Assembly (NCBI RefSeq): GCF_021631985.1
Contig: NZ_CP070226.1
Location: 145,733 to 209,732 of the forward strand
DNA: 64,000 bases
Source: Sandaracinus amylolyticus
GTDB taxonomy: Bacteria; Myxococcota_A; Polyangia; Polyangiales; Sandaracinaceae
Direction of reading: 5' to 3'
Shown here: one piece after another, positions 9,355-17,872 of the stretch
How the letters are laid out: the number at the start of each line of letters is the position of its first letter
How positions within the stretch are numbered: the first letter of the stretch is position 1
Made by a program: the position numbers and the translations under genes
Notes under the pieces: generated by a model
Seen by the model: the letters and a program-made list of their open reading frames with translations, nothing else
Told to the model about the DNA's origin: nothing
The model's database searches: none

Positions 9355-10038
9355 TCACACCTCGCGCTCGATGCGACGGAGGACGTCGCCGAGGGTCCTG
9401 CCCGGCTCGTCTTCGAACACGTCTTCGAGCACATCGAGCGCAGCGATTCGATCGAGTCGGAAATGTCGGAAGTCCTCGCGCAGCTCGCAGAACGCCGTGA
9501 CCGACCACGCGTGGCCCCAGAACGAGAGCCCGAGCGGCCGGATCACCCGTGTGTCCGCACGTCCATCCTTCCTCACGTATTCGAGGCGGACCTTGCGCTT
9601 CTGGCCTATCGCGGCGCGCAGCTCGCGGAGACCGCGGCGCTGCTCGGTGCGAACGTGGAACGTTGGCGCCGAGAGCGTCGTCTCTTCGGGCACGGCTCGG
9701 AGCGTGTCGGGGACGACCGCACGGATTCGCTCGAGCGCGGTCTTCGCGGAGCGAGCCAGGTCGGGATCGCCCCACGCGAGCACGACTCTCGTGCCAAGCG
9801 CGAGCGCGACAAGCTCCTCGCGCGTGAACGTGAGGGGCGGTAGCTCGAATCCGCGCTCGAGCGCATATCCGACACCCGCCTCGCCGGTGATCGGCACCCC
9901 GGACGAGACGAGGTCCTTCACGTCGCGGTAGATCGTGCGCTCGGAGACCTCGAGCTCGTGAGCCAGCCACGCCGCGGTGGAGAGGCGACGCCGACGGAGG
10001 AGCTGGACCAACGAGAAGAGCCGATCCGCGCGACGCAC
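9355..10038 (-). CDS. YafY/WYL-type transcriptional regulator
   Basis: A 227-residue regulator. An N-terminal DeoR-like winged helix (RRLSTAAWLAHELEVSERTI followed by YRDVKDL, about 17-42) is followed by a linker and a WYL domain (about 130-220), in which RLEYVRKDG, RPLGLSFWGHAWSVTAFC and FRHFRLDRI are the ligand-sensing strands. WYL regulators often repress their own operon and respond to a bound nucleotide or other ligand. It starts with GTG four bases after the VOC gene, so the two form an operon. The perfect 9-base-arm palindrome upstream of the VOC gene is a natural candidate for its operator. Confidence 0.92.
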   Translation of the reverse strand: MRRADRLFSLVQLLRRRRLSTAAWLAHELEVSERTIYRDVKDLVSSGVPITGEAGVGYALERGFELPPLTFTREELVALALGTRVVLAWGDPDLARSAKTALERIRAVVPDTLRAVPEETTLSAPTFHVRTEQRRGLRELRAAIGQKRKVRLEYVRKDGRADTRVIRPLGLSFWGHAWSVTAFCELREDFRHFRLDRIAALDVLEDVFEDEPGRTLGDVLRRIEREV

Positions 10039-10042
10039 GCGG

Positions 10043-10441
10043 TCAGCTTCGCACGAACGCCGCCATCTCGGCCGCGACGGGGATGGGCTGGTTCACGTAG
10101 AGCCCGACCCCATTCGGGTCGAGCACGACGAACGAGCGATCGCCCCACGGGTTATCCTTCGGCGCGCCGAGGACGCGCACGCCTTCGCGCGTGAGCCGCG
10201 CGTGCTCCTTGTCCACATCGGCGACCTCGAACGCGTAGCTCAAGCCACCTGCGAAGGTCGGTTCTCCGGGGTGCGGGGCGCGGAACGCGAGCTGGAAGGG
10301 GCGCTTCGCGTCGCGTGAACGGAAGCCGATGTAGTGCTCGGAGTCCCAGGTCAGCTCGAGCCCGAAGTGCTCGAGGTAGAACGCGCGCGTCTCTTCGATC
10401 CGATTGGTGAGGACACAGGGAATCAGCGACTCGATCGACAT
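10043..10441 (-). CDS. VOC family (glyoxalase-like) protein
   Basis: A 132-residue vicinal-oxygen-chelate protein with two beta-alpha-beta-beta-beta modules: MSIESLIPCVLTNRIEETRA, FYLEHFGLELTW, GGLSYAFEVADVD and FVVLDPNGVGLYVNQPI. Members include glyoxalase I, dioxygenases and antibiotic-binding resistance proteins. Single-domain forms paired with a WYL/YafY regulator are common, and the regulator probably controls it. A good ribosome-binding site (GAGGAG) lies 7-12 bases before the ATG. Substrate cannot be told from sequence. Confidence 0.9.
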   Translation of the reverse strand: MSIESLIPCVLTNRIEETRAFYLEHFGLELTWDSEHYIGFRSRDAKRPFQLAFRAPHPGEPTFAGGLSYAFEVADVDKEHARLTREGVRVLGAPKDNPWGDRSFVVLDPNGVGLYVNQPIPVAAEMAAFVRS

Positions 10442-10498
10442 GGGTGATCTCCTCGCGGCGCGTGTGTTTGTCGGCCGCGCCGGTGTGATAGCGACCCC

Positions 10499-10522
10499 CT
10501 GCTGACAGCGTCATGTCAGCAG
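10499..10522. promoter_or_regulatory. operator palindrome for VOC-WYL operon
   Basis: A perfect inverted repeat, CTGCTGACA / TGTCAGCAG, with a 6-base spacer, 58-81 bases upstream of the VOC start codon. Symmetry, arm length and placement fit a dimeric regulator site, most likely for the WYL regulator encoded by the second gene of the operon. Confidence 0.65.
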
Positions 10523-10668
10523 AGATTTTTCGCGGCATGGCTCGTGTGGACCCCGAGCGCGTGGAACTGTTCGCAGCTCCCTACCCGCCGCGGCGCGCTA
10601 AAAACCAGCGATCGTCCGCATCGACGGTGATCGATCCGATGTGCGACCGCGATCGCGTCGCGGCTCAA

Positions 10669-11592
10669 TCAGAATCGCACGAGCGGCAGGGCGATCTCGC
10701 CAAGCGACGGTCGTGCGGACTCCTCCGCGACGACGACACCTGCCGCGATGCCGACGCCAGCTCCCACTGCTACGATTCCCGCCACGAGCCACGGCCACCA
10801 CTCCATCTGCGCGCCCTGGTCGACCGGTCCAGAAGGCGGCGAGAGATCGGGGTCCACGACGAGCGCGTCGGGAGGAGCAGTCTCTTCCTCTGGATTGCAC
10901 ACGATCGGAGACTCCGGTGAGCCCAGTTGACCCAACGTCGCCCCACTCGGAGACAGTGCGCTCAAGTGGTACTCGACGAGTCGCTCGTCGCCGGGACTCG
11001 CGCGGACGCGCACGCGAATTTCGCCGTCCGGAGCGAGTTCGAGCTCCGCCGTCGCCCACTCCACATCTCCCTGGTGTCGCGCCATCGCGCGCACCGTCGC
11101 GACAGCGCTGACCGCCTCGGTGACGCGCGCCTCCGCGGTCCAGGTGTCTGCGGTATCGTCGAACGAGCACCGCTCCGCCTCGAGCCGCACTGCCACCGGA
11201 TGCGCCATTTCGCGCGCGCGCACAAACGCGGAGCGCACCATCGGCCCGGCGTCCGTGTCACTCATGCGGTGCCCGGGATCACGCTCGAAGAGCTCGTGCA
11301 AGACCGCCTGTGCCGCGTCGTCGTCGCGCAATGCGATGTGAATGATCGCGAGTACTTCGAGACCAGCGTTGCGATCCGACGCCGACAGATCGGTACGCTC
11401 GAGGTAGGCGATCGCGCGGCGCAGTGCAGGGCGGTACTCCGCGTGCAGCAGCGCCTCGCGAATCTCCGCGAGCTCTTCGTCCGGCGGCCGCGTCTGCGCG
11501 TGCGCGACCACGATATCGAACGATGCGATCGTCGCGGCCGCGAGCGCGGCGAGCACGACAAACTTCGGTACACGCAACGTTCGGCGCGTCAT
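10669..11592 (-). CDS. exported TPR-like protein coupled to kinase
   Basis: About 307 residues. A signal peptide (VVLAALAAATIASFDIVVAHAQ) is followed by a helical region with TPR-like periodicity (EIREALLHAEYRPALRRAIAY and EVLAIIHIALRDDDAAQAVL, with a Cys-free heptad pattern). A beta-rich middle follows (VRLEAERCSFDDTADTWTAE), then a single C-terminal transmembrane helix (WPWLVAGIVAVGAGVGIAAGVVV). Its start overlaps the kinase stop (TGATG), so the two are translationally coupled. Such proteins follow PEGA-tailed kinases in myxobacterial genomes and are probably envelope partners or targets of the kinase. A GTG three bases upstream is an alternative start. Function is unproven. Confidence 0.8.
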   Translation of the reverse strand: MTRRTLRVPKFVVLAALAAATIASFDIVVAHAQTRPPDEELAEIREALLHAEYRPALRRAIAYLERTDLSASDRNAGLEVLAIIHIALRDDDAAQAVLHELFERDPGHRMSDTDAGPMVRSAFVRAREMAHPVAVRLEAERCSFDDTADTWTAEARVTEAVSAVATVRAMARHQGDVEWATAELELAPDGEIRVRVRASPGDERLVEYHLSALSPSGATLGQLGSPESPIVCNPEEETAPPDALVVDPDLSPPSGPVDQGAQMEWWPWLVAGIVAVGAGVGIAAGVVVAEESARPSLGEIALPLVRF

Positions 11593-13607
11593 CACTCTCC
11601 ACCTTGAGGAAGCTCGAAGAACACCCGGGTCTCGCCGTTTGGCTCGACGTGGACCGTGCGCACGTGACTCGCGCCAGACTCGTCCACGAACCGCAGGCGG
11701 ATGTCGCCCGCAGGAGCCGTCACTTCGGCGATGGGCGTACTGCCCAGCAGTCGATTGCGGAGGAACACCTGCGACCAGGGCCTCGTGTTGATCGACAGTT
11801 GTCCCGTCGCGCTCGACGACGCGCGCTCCGCCTCTCGCGACGACCGCGAATCCCGCCCGCGCGGAACCGGTGGAACGGGCGCAGTCGGCGCACTCGCCAC
11901 ACGCGACGACGGATCGGCGGGCGCCGGCGCGGTCACGTCACTGGCTGTCGGCTCAGCCGTCGCGCCGGGCTCGCTCGGCGCGGCCACAATGACAGCGGGC
12001 TCCGGTGCTGCCGTTGCGCTCGGCTCAGGCAGCGCAGGCTCCGCAGGCATCACGACGGCACGCTCGCGCTCCGCGACCGCAGGGGCGGCGAGCTGCGTGA
12101 CCGCCGACGCGGCGACGTTCGGTATGACCGCAGGCTCTACCTGACCTGGGCGCAGCGCGAGCCACACCAGCACGCCGACCGCGGCGAGCGCCGCACCCCC
12201 GCCGAGCACACGTGCGAGCGTCGGTCCGGCCCGCGCGCGGGTCGGCGCGCCAGCGGACTGCACGATCGCGGTCGACCCCACGACGACAGGCACCGCGACG
12301 CCAGTGTGTGCGAGTCTCGGCGCCGGCAGTGCGGCCGACGGAACGAGGTCCGCCGCCGCGTCGCGCAATTCGGACGCCGAAGCGAGCCCGAGCACCGAGT
12401 CGTGTGCTCGCCGGTGCGTGGACTGCCCGAGCGGCACCGGCTCGAGCGACGGGCCCGAGAGCACCTGATCGGGAAAGAGGTCCTCGAGGATCGCAGCGAT
12501 CATCTCGGCGGTGACGATCTTCCCGCTCGATGCGATCCAGCGCTCGAGATCCGCCTGCATCTCCGCAGCGGTCGAATACCGATCCGCGGGATCCTTCATC
12601 ACCGAACGCTGGATGATCGCATCGAGGTCGGGGGACATACCCGGCGCGCGCTGCCGGAGCGACGGTGTCGGCTCGTCGATGATCGCGCGAATCGTCTCGT
12701 ACTCGGTCTCTCGTCGAAACAGCGATTGACCGGTCAATGCCTCGAACAGGCACACTCCCAGCGCGAATACGTCAGCGCGCCCGTCGAGAGGTCTTCCGAG
12801 GCACTGCTGGGGAGACATGTACGCGAGCTTGCCCTTGATCGTCCCTGCCTCGGTCTTGGTCGAGTGGCTCGCTGCCTTCGCGATGCCGAAGTCGAGCAGC
12901 TTCACCTGACCGTCATAATTGATCATGATGTTCTGCGGGCTGACGTCGCGGTGGACGATGCCCATCCGAACGCCGTTCACGTCACGTGCGCGATGCGCGT
13001 AATGAAGCGCGTCGGCGACGGAAGCGATGATCCGGGCCGCGAGCTCGGGCGGCAGCCCACCCGACGCGCGCGCGCGACGGATCAGCTTCGTGAGGGACAC
13101 CCCATGAATCCACTCCATCGCGAGGAAATACGAACCATCCACCTCGCCGAATTCGTAGACATGGCAGATGTTCGGATGGTTCAGCTGAATCGCGAGGCGC
13201 GCCTCGTCGAAGAACATGCGGACGAAGTCGGAGTCACTCGCGACGTGCGGGAGAATGCGCTTGATGGCCAGAAGGCGAGCCGCACCGACCTTGCTCGTCT
13301 CACGCGCCAGAAAGATCTCGGCCATGCCGCCATACGCGACACGACCCAGGATTTCGTACCGACCGAGCGTCGAGATCGCGGGGAGCCGAGGAGGCGGAGG
13401 TCGCGACGGAGGAGCGATACGCGGGCTCCTCTCCTCCACGTCCACATCGATCTCCATGTTGTCCGCGGCGCCACGCTCAGCACCGCTGTCGGGGGGAGGG
13501 GGAGGATCGGGGCGCCGTGCGCCTTGGATCACTCGAGGAAGCACGCCCACCGGCCGCTCGCGCGGTGGCGCGGACCCGAGCAATCGCGGACCAGGCGCTC
13601 GCTTCAT
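11592..13607 (-). CDS. membrane Ser/Thr protein kinase with PEGA-like tail
   Basis: About 671 residues, Hanks-type. After a Pro/Arg-rich leader the kinase domain spans about 83-360: Gly loop GRVAYGGMAEIFL, catalytic Lys in LLAIK (116), IVHRDVSPQNIM with the catalytic Asp (221), LLDFG (Asp 239) and LAYMSPQQ. One transmembrane helix (464-486) places the Pro/Ala/Glu-rich linker and a final PEGA-like beta domain (GQLSINTRPWSQVFLRNRL onward) outside the cytoplasm. PEGA domains probably bind envelope polymers. The ATG at 13607 has an AGGTG-like site just upstream; Met51 is an alternative. The catalytic residues are complete. It is divergent from the MopE-repeat, PP2C and MXAN_5187-like genes, which suggests one regulatory unit with kinase and phosphatase as opposing activities. 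Confidence 0.93.
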   Translation of the reverse strand: MKRAPGPRLLGSAPPRERPVGVLPRVIQGARRPDPPPPPDSGAERGAADNMEIDVDVEERSPRIAPPSRPPPPRLPAISTLGRYEILGRVAYGGMAEIFLARETSKVGAARLLAIKRILPHVASDSDFVRMFFDEARLAIQLNHPNICHVYEFGEVDGSYFLAMEWIHGVSLTKLIRRARASGGLPPELAARIIASVADALHYAHRARDVNGVRMGIVHRDVSPQNIMINYDGQVKLLDFGIAKAASHSTKTEAGTIKGKLAYMSPQQCLGRPLDGRADVFALGVCLFEALTGQSLFRRETEYETIRAIIDEPTPSLRQRAPGMSPDLDAIIQRSVMKDPADRYSTAAEMQADLERWIASSGKIVTAEMIAAILEDLFPDQVLSGPSLEPVPLGQSTHRRAHDSVLGLASASELRDAAADLVPSAALPAPRLAHTGVAVPVVVGSTAIVQSAGAPTRARAGPTLARVLGGGAALAAVGVLVWLALRPGQVEPAVIPNVAASAVTQLAAPAVAERERAVVMPAEPALPEPSATAAPEPAVIVAAPSEPGATAEPTASDVTAPAPADPSSRVASAPTAPVPPVPRGRDSRSSREAERASSSATGQLSINTRPWSQVFLRNRLLGSTPIAEVTAPAGDIRLRFVDESGASHVRTVHVEPNGETRVFFELPQGGE

Positions 13608-13701
13608 GGACACCTGCCCAAGTGGTGCAACGCGAGTGCCTGCACGTATGCAGCGGTAGCGGCAACGATCCGCGTGCATTTGCGTTGATTGATCGACGAC
13701 G

Positions 13702-13720
13702 GTGTTGTCTGTGCGTCAAC
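13702..13720. promoter_or_regulatory. shared upstream motif, copy 2
   Basis: GTGTTGTCTGTGCGTCAAC differs by one base from the copy at 6877-6895. It lies between the divergent kinase and MopE-repeat genes, about 95 bases from the kinase start. Flanking GTTGATTGATCG and CAACGATCGATC extend the symmetry. Confidence 0.35.
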
Positions 13721-13804
13721 GATCGATCCCCGCGAAAACGGAGCCGTTGGAGCCGATCATCCACGCGCGCGCCGCGGAACGATCGCTGCTACGCCGTCGT
13801 CGAC

Positions 13805-16800
13805 GTGGCATCTACCCTGGAATCGTTCGCTCATGCGAGCACGCGATTCGTCGCTCTTGCATCTCTCGCGATCGCTCTCGCGAGTTGCTCTCGTCCCACC
13901 GCGATTCGTGTGCACGTGACGTCCTCGCTTGCGGTGCCGGCCCAGGTCGACGCGCTCGAGGTCAGGGTTGTCGGGACGACGGCGTCCAGTCTTCGCGATC
14001 AGCGATTCGCACTGACGCGCGGCTTTCCACACACGTTCGACATCCTGCCGGGCGCGGCGGAGCACGAGAGCGTTCAGATCACGATCGTCGCGCGCCGCGG
14101 TGGGAGCGAGAACGTCCGGGTGCTGCGGCGAGTCGTCCGCGCCGCGTTCGTGTCGGGCACCGTTCAGGACGTCAGCGTCGAGCTGAGCCCGGACTGCATC
14201 GATGTCGAGTGCCCCGAAGGCATCGACTGCGTGCTGGGGACGTGCGAGCGACCCATCGAGCGATGCGAGGATGCCAGTCAGTGCGATGATGGCATCGACT
14301 GCACGGTCGACCGCTGCGAGGACATGATCTGTCGACACGACGTCGACAGCTCCATCTGCGAGGTCGGCACCACGTGCGACCCGATTGACGGTTGTCCGGG
14401 GCGTGCATGCCTCGATGACGTGACGTGCGACGACGGAGCGGCGTGCAACGGCGAGGAGCGATGCGTCGACGGCCGCTGCGCGCCCGGCACCGCGATCGAC
14501 TGCGACGACCGCGACGAATGCACCACCGATCGCTGCCAGAACGAGCTAAACGGCGAGTGCGCGCACGTCACCCGCGACGCCGACGCGGACGGGCACGGAG
14601 ACGCTCTGTGTCCCGCGATCGGCGGCGCGTCCGCGGACGACTGTAACGACTCGAACGTGATGGTGTTCCCGGGCTCTCCCGAGACCTGCAACGGGCTCGA
14701 CGACGACTGCGATCAGCAGTGCGATCAGGAATTCGAGTGCTGTCGCGGCGAGACGCGCACGTGCTCGACGGCGTGCGGCACCGTGGGTGTCGAGACCTGC
14801 ACGAGCGAGTGTGGGTGGAGCGAGTGCACCGCGCCGGCCGAGGCATGCAATGCAGTGGACGACGACTGCGACGGGAGCACCGACGAGGACTTCGGTTGCG
14901 TGCCCGGCGAAACCGACTCGTGTCGAACGCTGTGCGGATCCACTGGTCAATGGGCCTGCAGCGCGTCCTGCACGTGGGGCCCGGAGTGCGCCCCGCCGGT
15001 CGAGACGTGCAACGGAGTCGACGACGACTGCGACGCAGTCGCCGACGACGGATTCAACTGTGCGCGCGGCAGTGATCGGGCCTGCACGACGTCATGCGGA
15101 ACACCCGGCCGCGAAGCGTGCCTCGATGGGTGCGGGGCGTACGGCGCGTGCGTCGCCATCGAGGGCTGCAACGGAGTCGATGACGACTGCGACTCGCGCG
15201 TCGACGAGACGGTCGAGTGTGCGGTCGCCGCGACGGAGCGGTGCACGACGACATGCGGGAGCCAGGGCACGCGTCGCTGCGACGCGAGCTGCCGCTGGGA
15301 ATCCTGCGAGCCTCCGGCCGAGATCTGCAACGGAGAGGACGAGGACTGCGACGGCGCTCCCGACGACGGATTCACGTGCGTGCCGGGCTCCACGCGGACC
15401 TGCGCGACGAACTGCGGGACGACCGGCGTCAGCACGTGCACGAACGGGTGCGAGTGGGGTGCGTGCACGCCGCCGCCCGAGGTCTGCAACGGCCGCGACG
15501 ATAACTGCACGGGAGGTTGCGACGAGACGTCGATGTGCTGCGCGGGCTCGACCGTGACGTGCGAGACGACCTGCGGATCGACGGGCACGTACGCCTGCAG
15601 CGGCACATGCACGCCGGGCGCGTGCATTCCTCCAGCCGAGACCTGCAACGGGCTCGACGACGACTGCGACGGCACCTGCGACAACGGCTCGACGTGCTGT
15701 GCCGGACGCGTCGGTACGTGTGTGACGTCGTGTGGCTCGTCGGGCACGCGTGTCTGCTCTGCGACCTGCGGCTGGCCCTCGAGCTGCACGCCGCCCAGCG
15801 AAATCTGCAACGGACAGGACGACGACTGCGACGGAGTTGCGGACGACGGATTCGGCTGCATCGCCGGAACGACGGCGGCGTGCACGACGAGCTGCGGCAC
15901 GGCGGGCACCCGGAGCTGTGGCGCGACGTGCACGTTGTCGGCGACCTGCACGCCGCCGGGCGAGACGTGCAACGGATTCGACGACAACTGTGACGGAGTC
16001 GCCGACGACGGTTGCTCCGGATGCGTGGCGTGCAGCGGCGCGACGTCCGTGACGGGACCGGGCGGGCGTTATTCTCTCACCCTGTCCGGTTCAGGTTCAC
16101 ACACCGGCTCGTGCGGAAGTACCGGTGGCCCCGAGCGCACGTTGACGCTGACGCTCGGCTCCGCTTCCGACGTATTCATCACGACGCATGCTGCGCTCGG
16201 CGTGAACACCACGATTTACGTGCGGCGCTGCGCGTGCGGCGGCACGGAGGTCTCGTGCAACGATGACGCGGACGGACTGCCGACCTCGATGTTGCACCTC
16301 ACCAATCTCGCAGCTGGGACGTACCAGCTCTTCGTCGACACCCCCGCTGGCACCACCGCGACGGTACCTGTGGACATCTACGTCAGTCCGGTCGGAACGG
16401 AGTCCGACCGATGCGGCAATCCGACGTTCGTGCCGCTCGGCTCGAGCACGCGCGGCACGACGGTGGGATTTACGCACAACTACGATCTCCACTATGCCGA
16501 CGGCAGCGATTGTCCCTACGCCGGATCGGGCAACGGACCGGATCGCGTCTTCTACTTCGTCGTGCCCAGTCCACAGACGTTGACGGTCAGCGGCTACAAC
16601 TCCGAAACGGATTTTGATGCGGTCATTTACCTGCGGTCGATCTGCGAGAACCCGACGCCGGAGCAGACTGCGACGAACCAGCTCGCGTGCGCGGACGACG
16701 TGGGCACACCGCCCGACGGCACATGGGGCGGATGCGCATGGCAGCGACCCACGCTGACGCGCACGTTCCAGCCGGGCCTCTACTACGTGTTCGTCGACAG

Positions 16801-16855
16801 CGGGCAGCTCGCGAGCTGCCAATCCGGGCCGTTCCGACTCGACGTCGGACCGTGA
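13805..16855 (+). CDS. MopE-type Cys/Asp-repeat lipoprotein
   Basis: About 1016 residues. A signal peptide with lipobox ALASC is followed by a short beta domain, a Cys-rich region and nine repeats of the type CNGxDDDCDGxxD, separated by C-S-T-x-C-G-x-x-G-x-x-x-C blocks. These putative metal-binding motifs occur in MopE of Methylococcus, a copper-binding surface protein, and are very common in myxobacteria. The C-terminal 280 residues hold two pre-peptidase-like beta domains, each built around a YxLxxxxxxF or LYYVFVDS strand. There is no ATG near the signal sequence; the GTG at 13805 gives a normal signal peptide, and the open frame reaches back to 13517. It is probably a large calcium- or copper-binding outer-surface protein. 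Its stop lies eight bases before the PP2C start, indicating an operon. Confidence 0.88.
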   Translation: MASTLESFAHASTRFVALASLAIALASCSRPTAIRVHVTSSLAVPAQVDALEVRVVGTTASSLRDQRFALTRGFPHTFDILPGAAEHESVQITIVARRGGSENVRVLRRVVRAAFVSGTVQDVSVELSPDCIDVECPEGIDCVLGTCERPIERCEDASQCDDGIDCTVDRCEDMICRHDVDSSICEVGTTCDPIDGCPGRACLDDVTCDDGAACNGEERCVDGRCAPGTAIDCDDRDECTTDRCQNELNGECAHVTRDADADGHGDALCPAIGGASADDCNDSNVMVFPGSPETCNGLDDDCDQQCDQEFECCRGETRTCSTACGTVGVETCTSECGWSECTAPAEACNAVDDDCDGSTDEDFGCVPGETDSCRTLCGSTGQWACSASCTWGPECAPPVETCNGVDDDCDAVADDGFNCARGSDRACTTSCGTPGREACLDGCGAYGACVAIEGCNGVDDDCDSRVDETVECAVAATERCTTTCGSQGTRRCDASCRWESCEPPAEICNGEDEDCDGAPDDGFTCVPGSTRTCATNCGTTGVSTCTNGCEWGACTPPPEVCNGRDDNCTGGCDETSMCCAGSTVTCETTCGSTGTYACSGTCTPGACIPPAETCNGLDDDCDGTCDNGSTCCAGRVGTCVTSCGSSGTRVCSATCGWPSSCTPPSEICNGQDDDCDGVADDGFGCIAGTTAACTTSCGTAGTRSCGATCTLSATCTPPGETCNGFDDNCDGVADDGCSGCVACSGATSVTGPGGRYSLTLSGSGSHTGSCGSTGGPERTLTLTLGSASDVFITTHAALGVNTTIYVRRCACGGTEVSCNDDADGLPTSMLHLTNLAAGTYQLFVDTPAGTTATVPVDIYVSPVGTESDRCGNPTFVPLGSSTRGTTVGFTHNYDLHYADGSDCPYAGSGNGPDRVFYFVVPSPQTLTVSGYNSETDFDAVIYLRSICENPTPEQTATNQLACADDVGTPPDGTWGGCAWQRPTLTRTFQPGLYYVFVDSGQLASCQSGPFRLDVGP

Positions 16856-16863
16856 GGGCGAGC

Positions 16864-17637
16864 ATGTCGAGGGCACTCGGTCCGATTCTCACGACCGCGT
16901 CGTCGTGTTGCCAGTCGAGCAGCGCAACGCATCCCGGACGCCGCCGCACGAATGAGGATGCTTGCTGTGCCGACGACGCGTCGGGCCTCTTCGTCGTCGC
17001 CGATGGACTGGGTGGTTACGACGGAGGCGAAATCGCGTCGCGCATCGTGGTGGAGACGCTCTCGGAGCAATTGGCTGATCACGCCCCGATTCGCGCCCGG
17101 ACCCATCCGCTCGACGACGCGGCGTTCGCGTGCCTCCAGCTCGATCACGCGATCCGAGTTGCGCATCGCCGGATCTGTGCGCGCCAGAGCGGGCGCATCG
17201 CGGAGATGGGCTCGACCGTCGCGGCGCTACTGCTCGGTCGCACGTACGTGGTGATCGCGCACGTCGGCGATAGCCGTGTCTACCGGTGGCGCAATGGTCG
17301 GATCGAGCGCATGACGCGCGATCACACGTTCGCCGAGTCCGGGGCAGGTTCGCTGCCGCTCGCAGCGAACGGCGGCGTGCCACCTTCGCCGCATATGCTC
17401 ACGCGCGCGCTCGGCGTCGACGGGCAGAGTGTCGCGGACGGCCGCGTCGAGATGATCGAGCCAGGCGATCGCTACCTGATCCTGTCCGACGGCGTCCTCG
17501 ACGTCCTCACCGACGAAGCGATCGAGGATCGCGCTCGCCGCGAGCCAATCGCGGTGCTCGCGGCCGCGCTCGTAAACGCGTCGCTCGCCGCGGGCACCCG
17601 CGACAACGTCACCGCAGTCTGCGTGGAGCTCGCGTGA
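16864..17637 (+). CDS. PP2C-family Ser/Thr phosphatase
   Basis: A 257-residue cytosolic phosphatase of the PPM family. It has the metal-binding and core motifs in order: RRTNEDA, VVADGLGGYDGG, GSTVAALLL, HVGDSRVYRWR, LTRALG, LILSDGVLDVL and RDNVTAVCVEL. It removes phosphate from Ser/Thr of proteins using two Mn/Mg ions. GAGGGCGAGC precedes the ATG at 16864 and only eight bases separate it from the MopE-repeat gene. Being divergent from the nearby Hanks kinase, it is the obvious partner that would reset kinase phosphorylation. All expected Asp residues of the metal site are present, so it should be active. Confidence 0.93.
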   Translation: MSRALGPILTTASSCCQSSSATHPGRRRTNEDACCADDASGLFVVADGLGGYDGGEIASRIVVETLSEQLADHAPIRARTHPLDDAAFACLQLDHAIRVAHRRICARQSGRIAEMGSTVAALLLGRTYVVIAHVGDSRVYRWRNGRIERMTRDHTFAESGAGSLPLAANGGVPPSPHMLTRALGVDGQSVADGRVEMIEPGDRYLILSDGVLDVLTDEAIEDRARREPIAVLAAALVNASLAAGTRDNVTAVCVELA

Positions 17638-17872
17638 CGAGCGCGCGACGGTCGGCGGCGACGGCGACACCGCGCCCGTGCGCGCCATCTGCATCGCGCG
17701 GGCGCCTGGACTGGGCACGTGCGTTGCCGTTTGTGCGAACTGCGTGTGTTCAGTGCGCTGCGTCGAAACGCGGCTGCCGTCATGCGCGTTCGCGAGCCCG
17801 TCGTGACCAACAGGCCTCGACCGATCGTCGCGTTCACCGCGCGGGTGGCGAGGAGATTCGGAGTCCGCACTC

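Noticed and set aside
11424..13688. 754-residue plus-strand frame
   Set aside because: It is the shadow of the kinase gene: Arg/His-rich with no domain, while the opposite strand has all kinase motifs.
13517..13804. N-terminal extension of the MopE-repeat protein
   Set aside because: The frame is open, but it overlaps the antisense kinase 5' end and lacks a signal; the lipoprotein signal starts after 13805.
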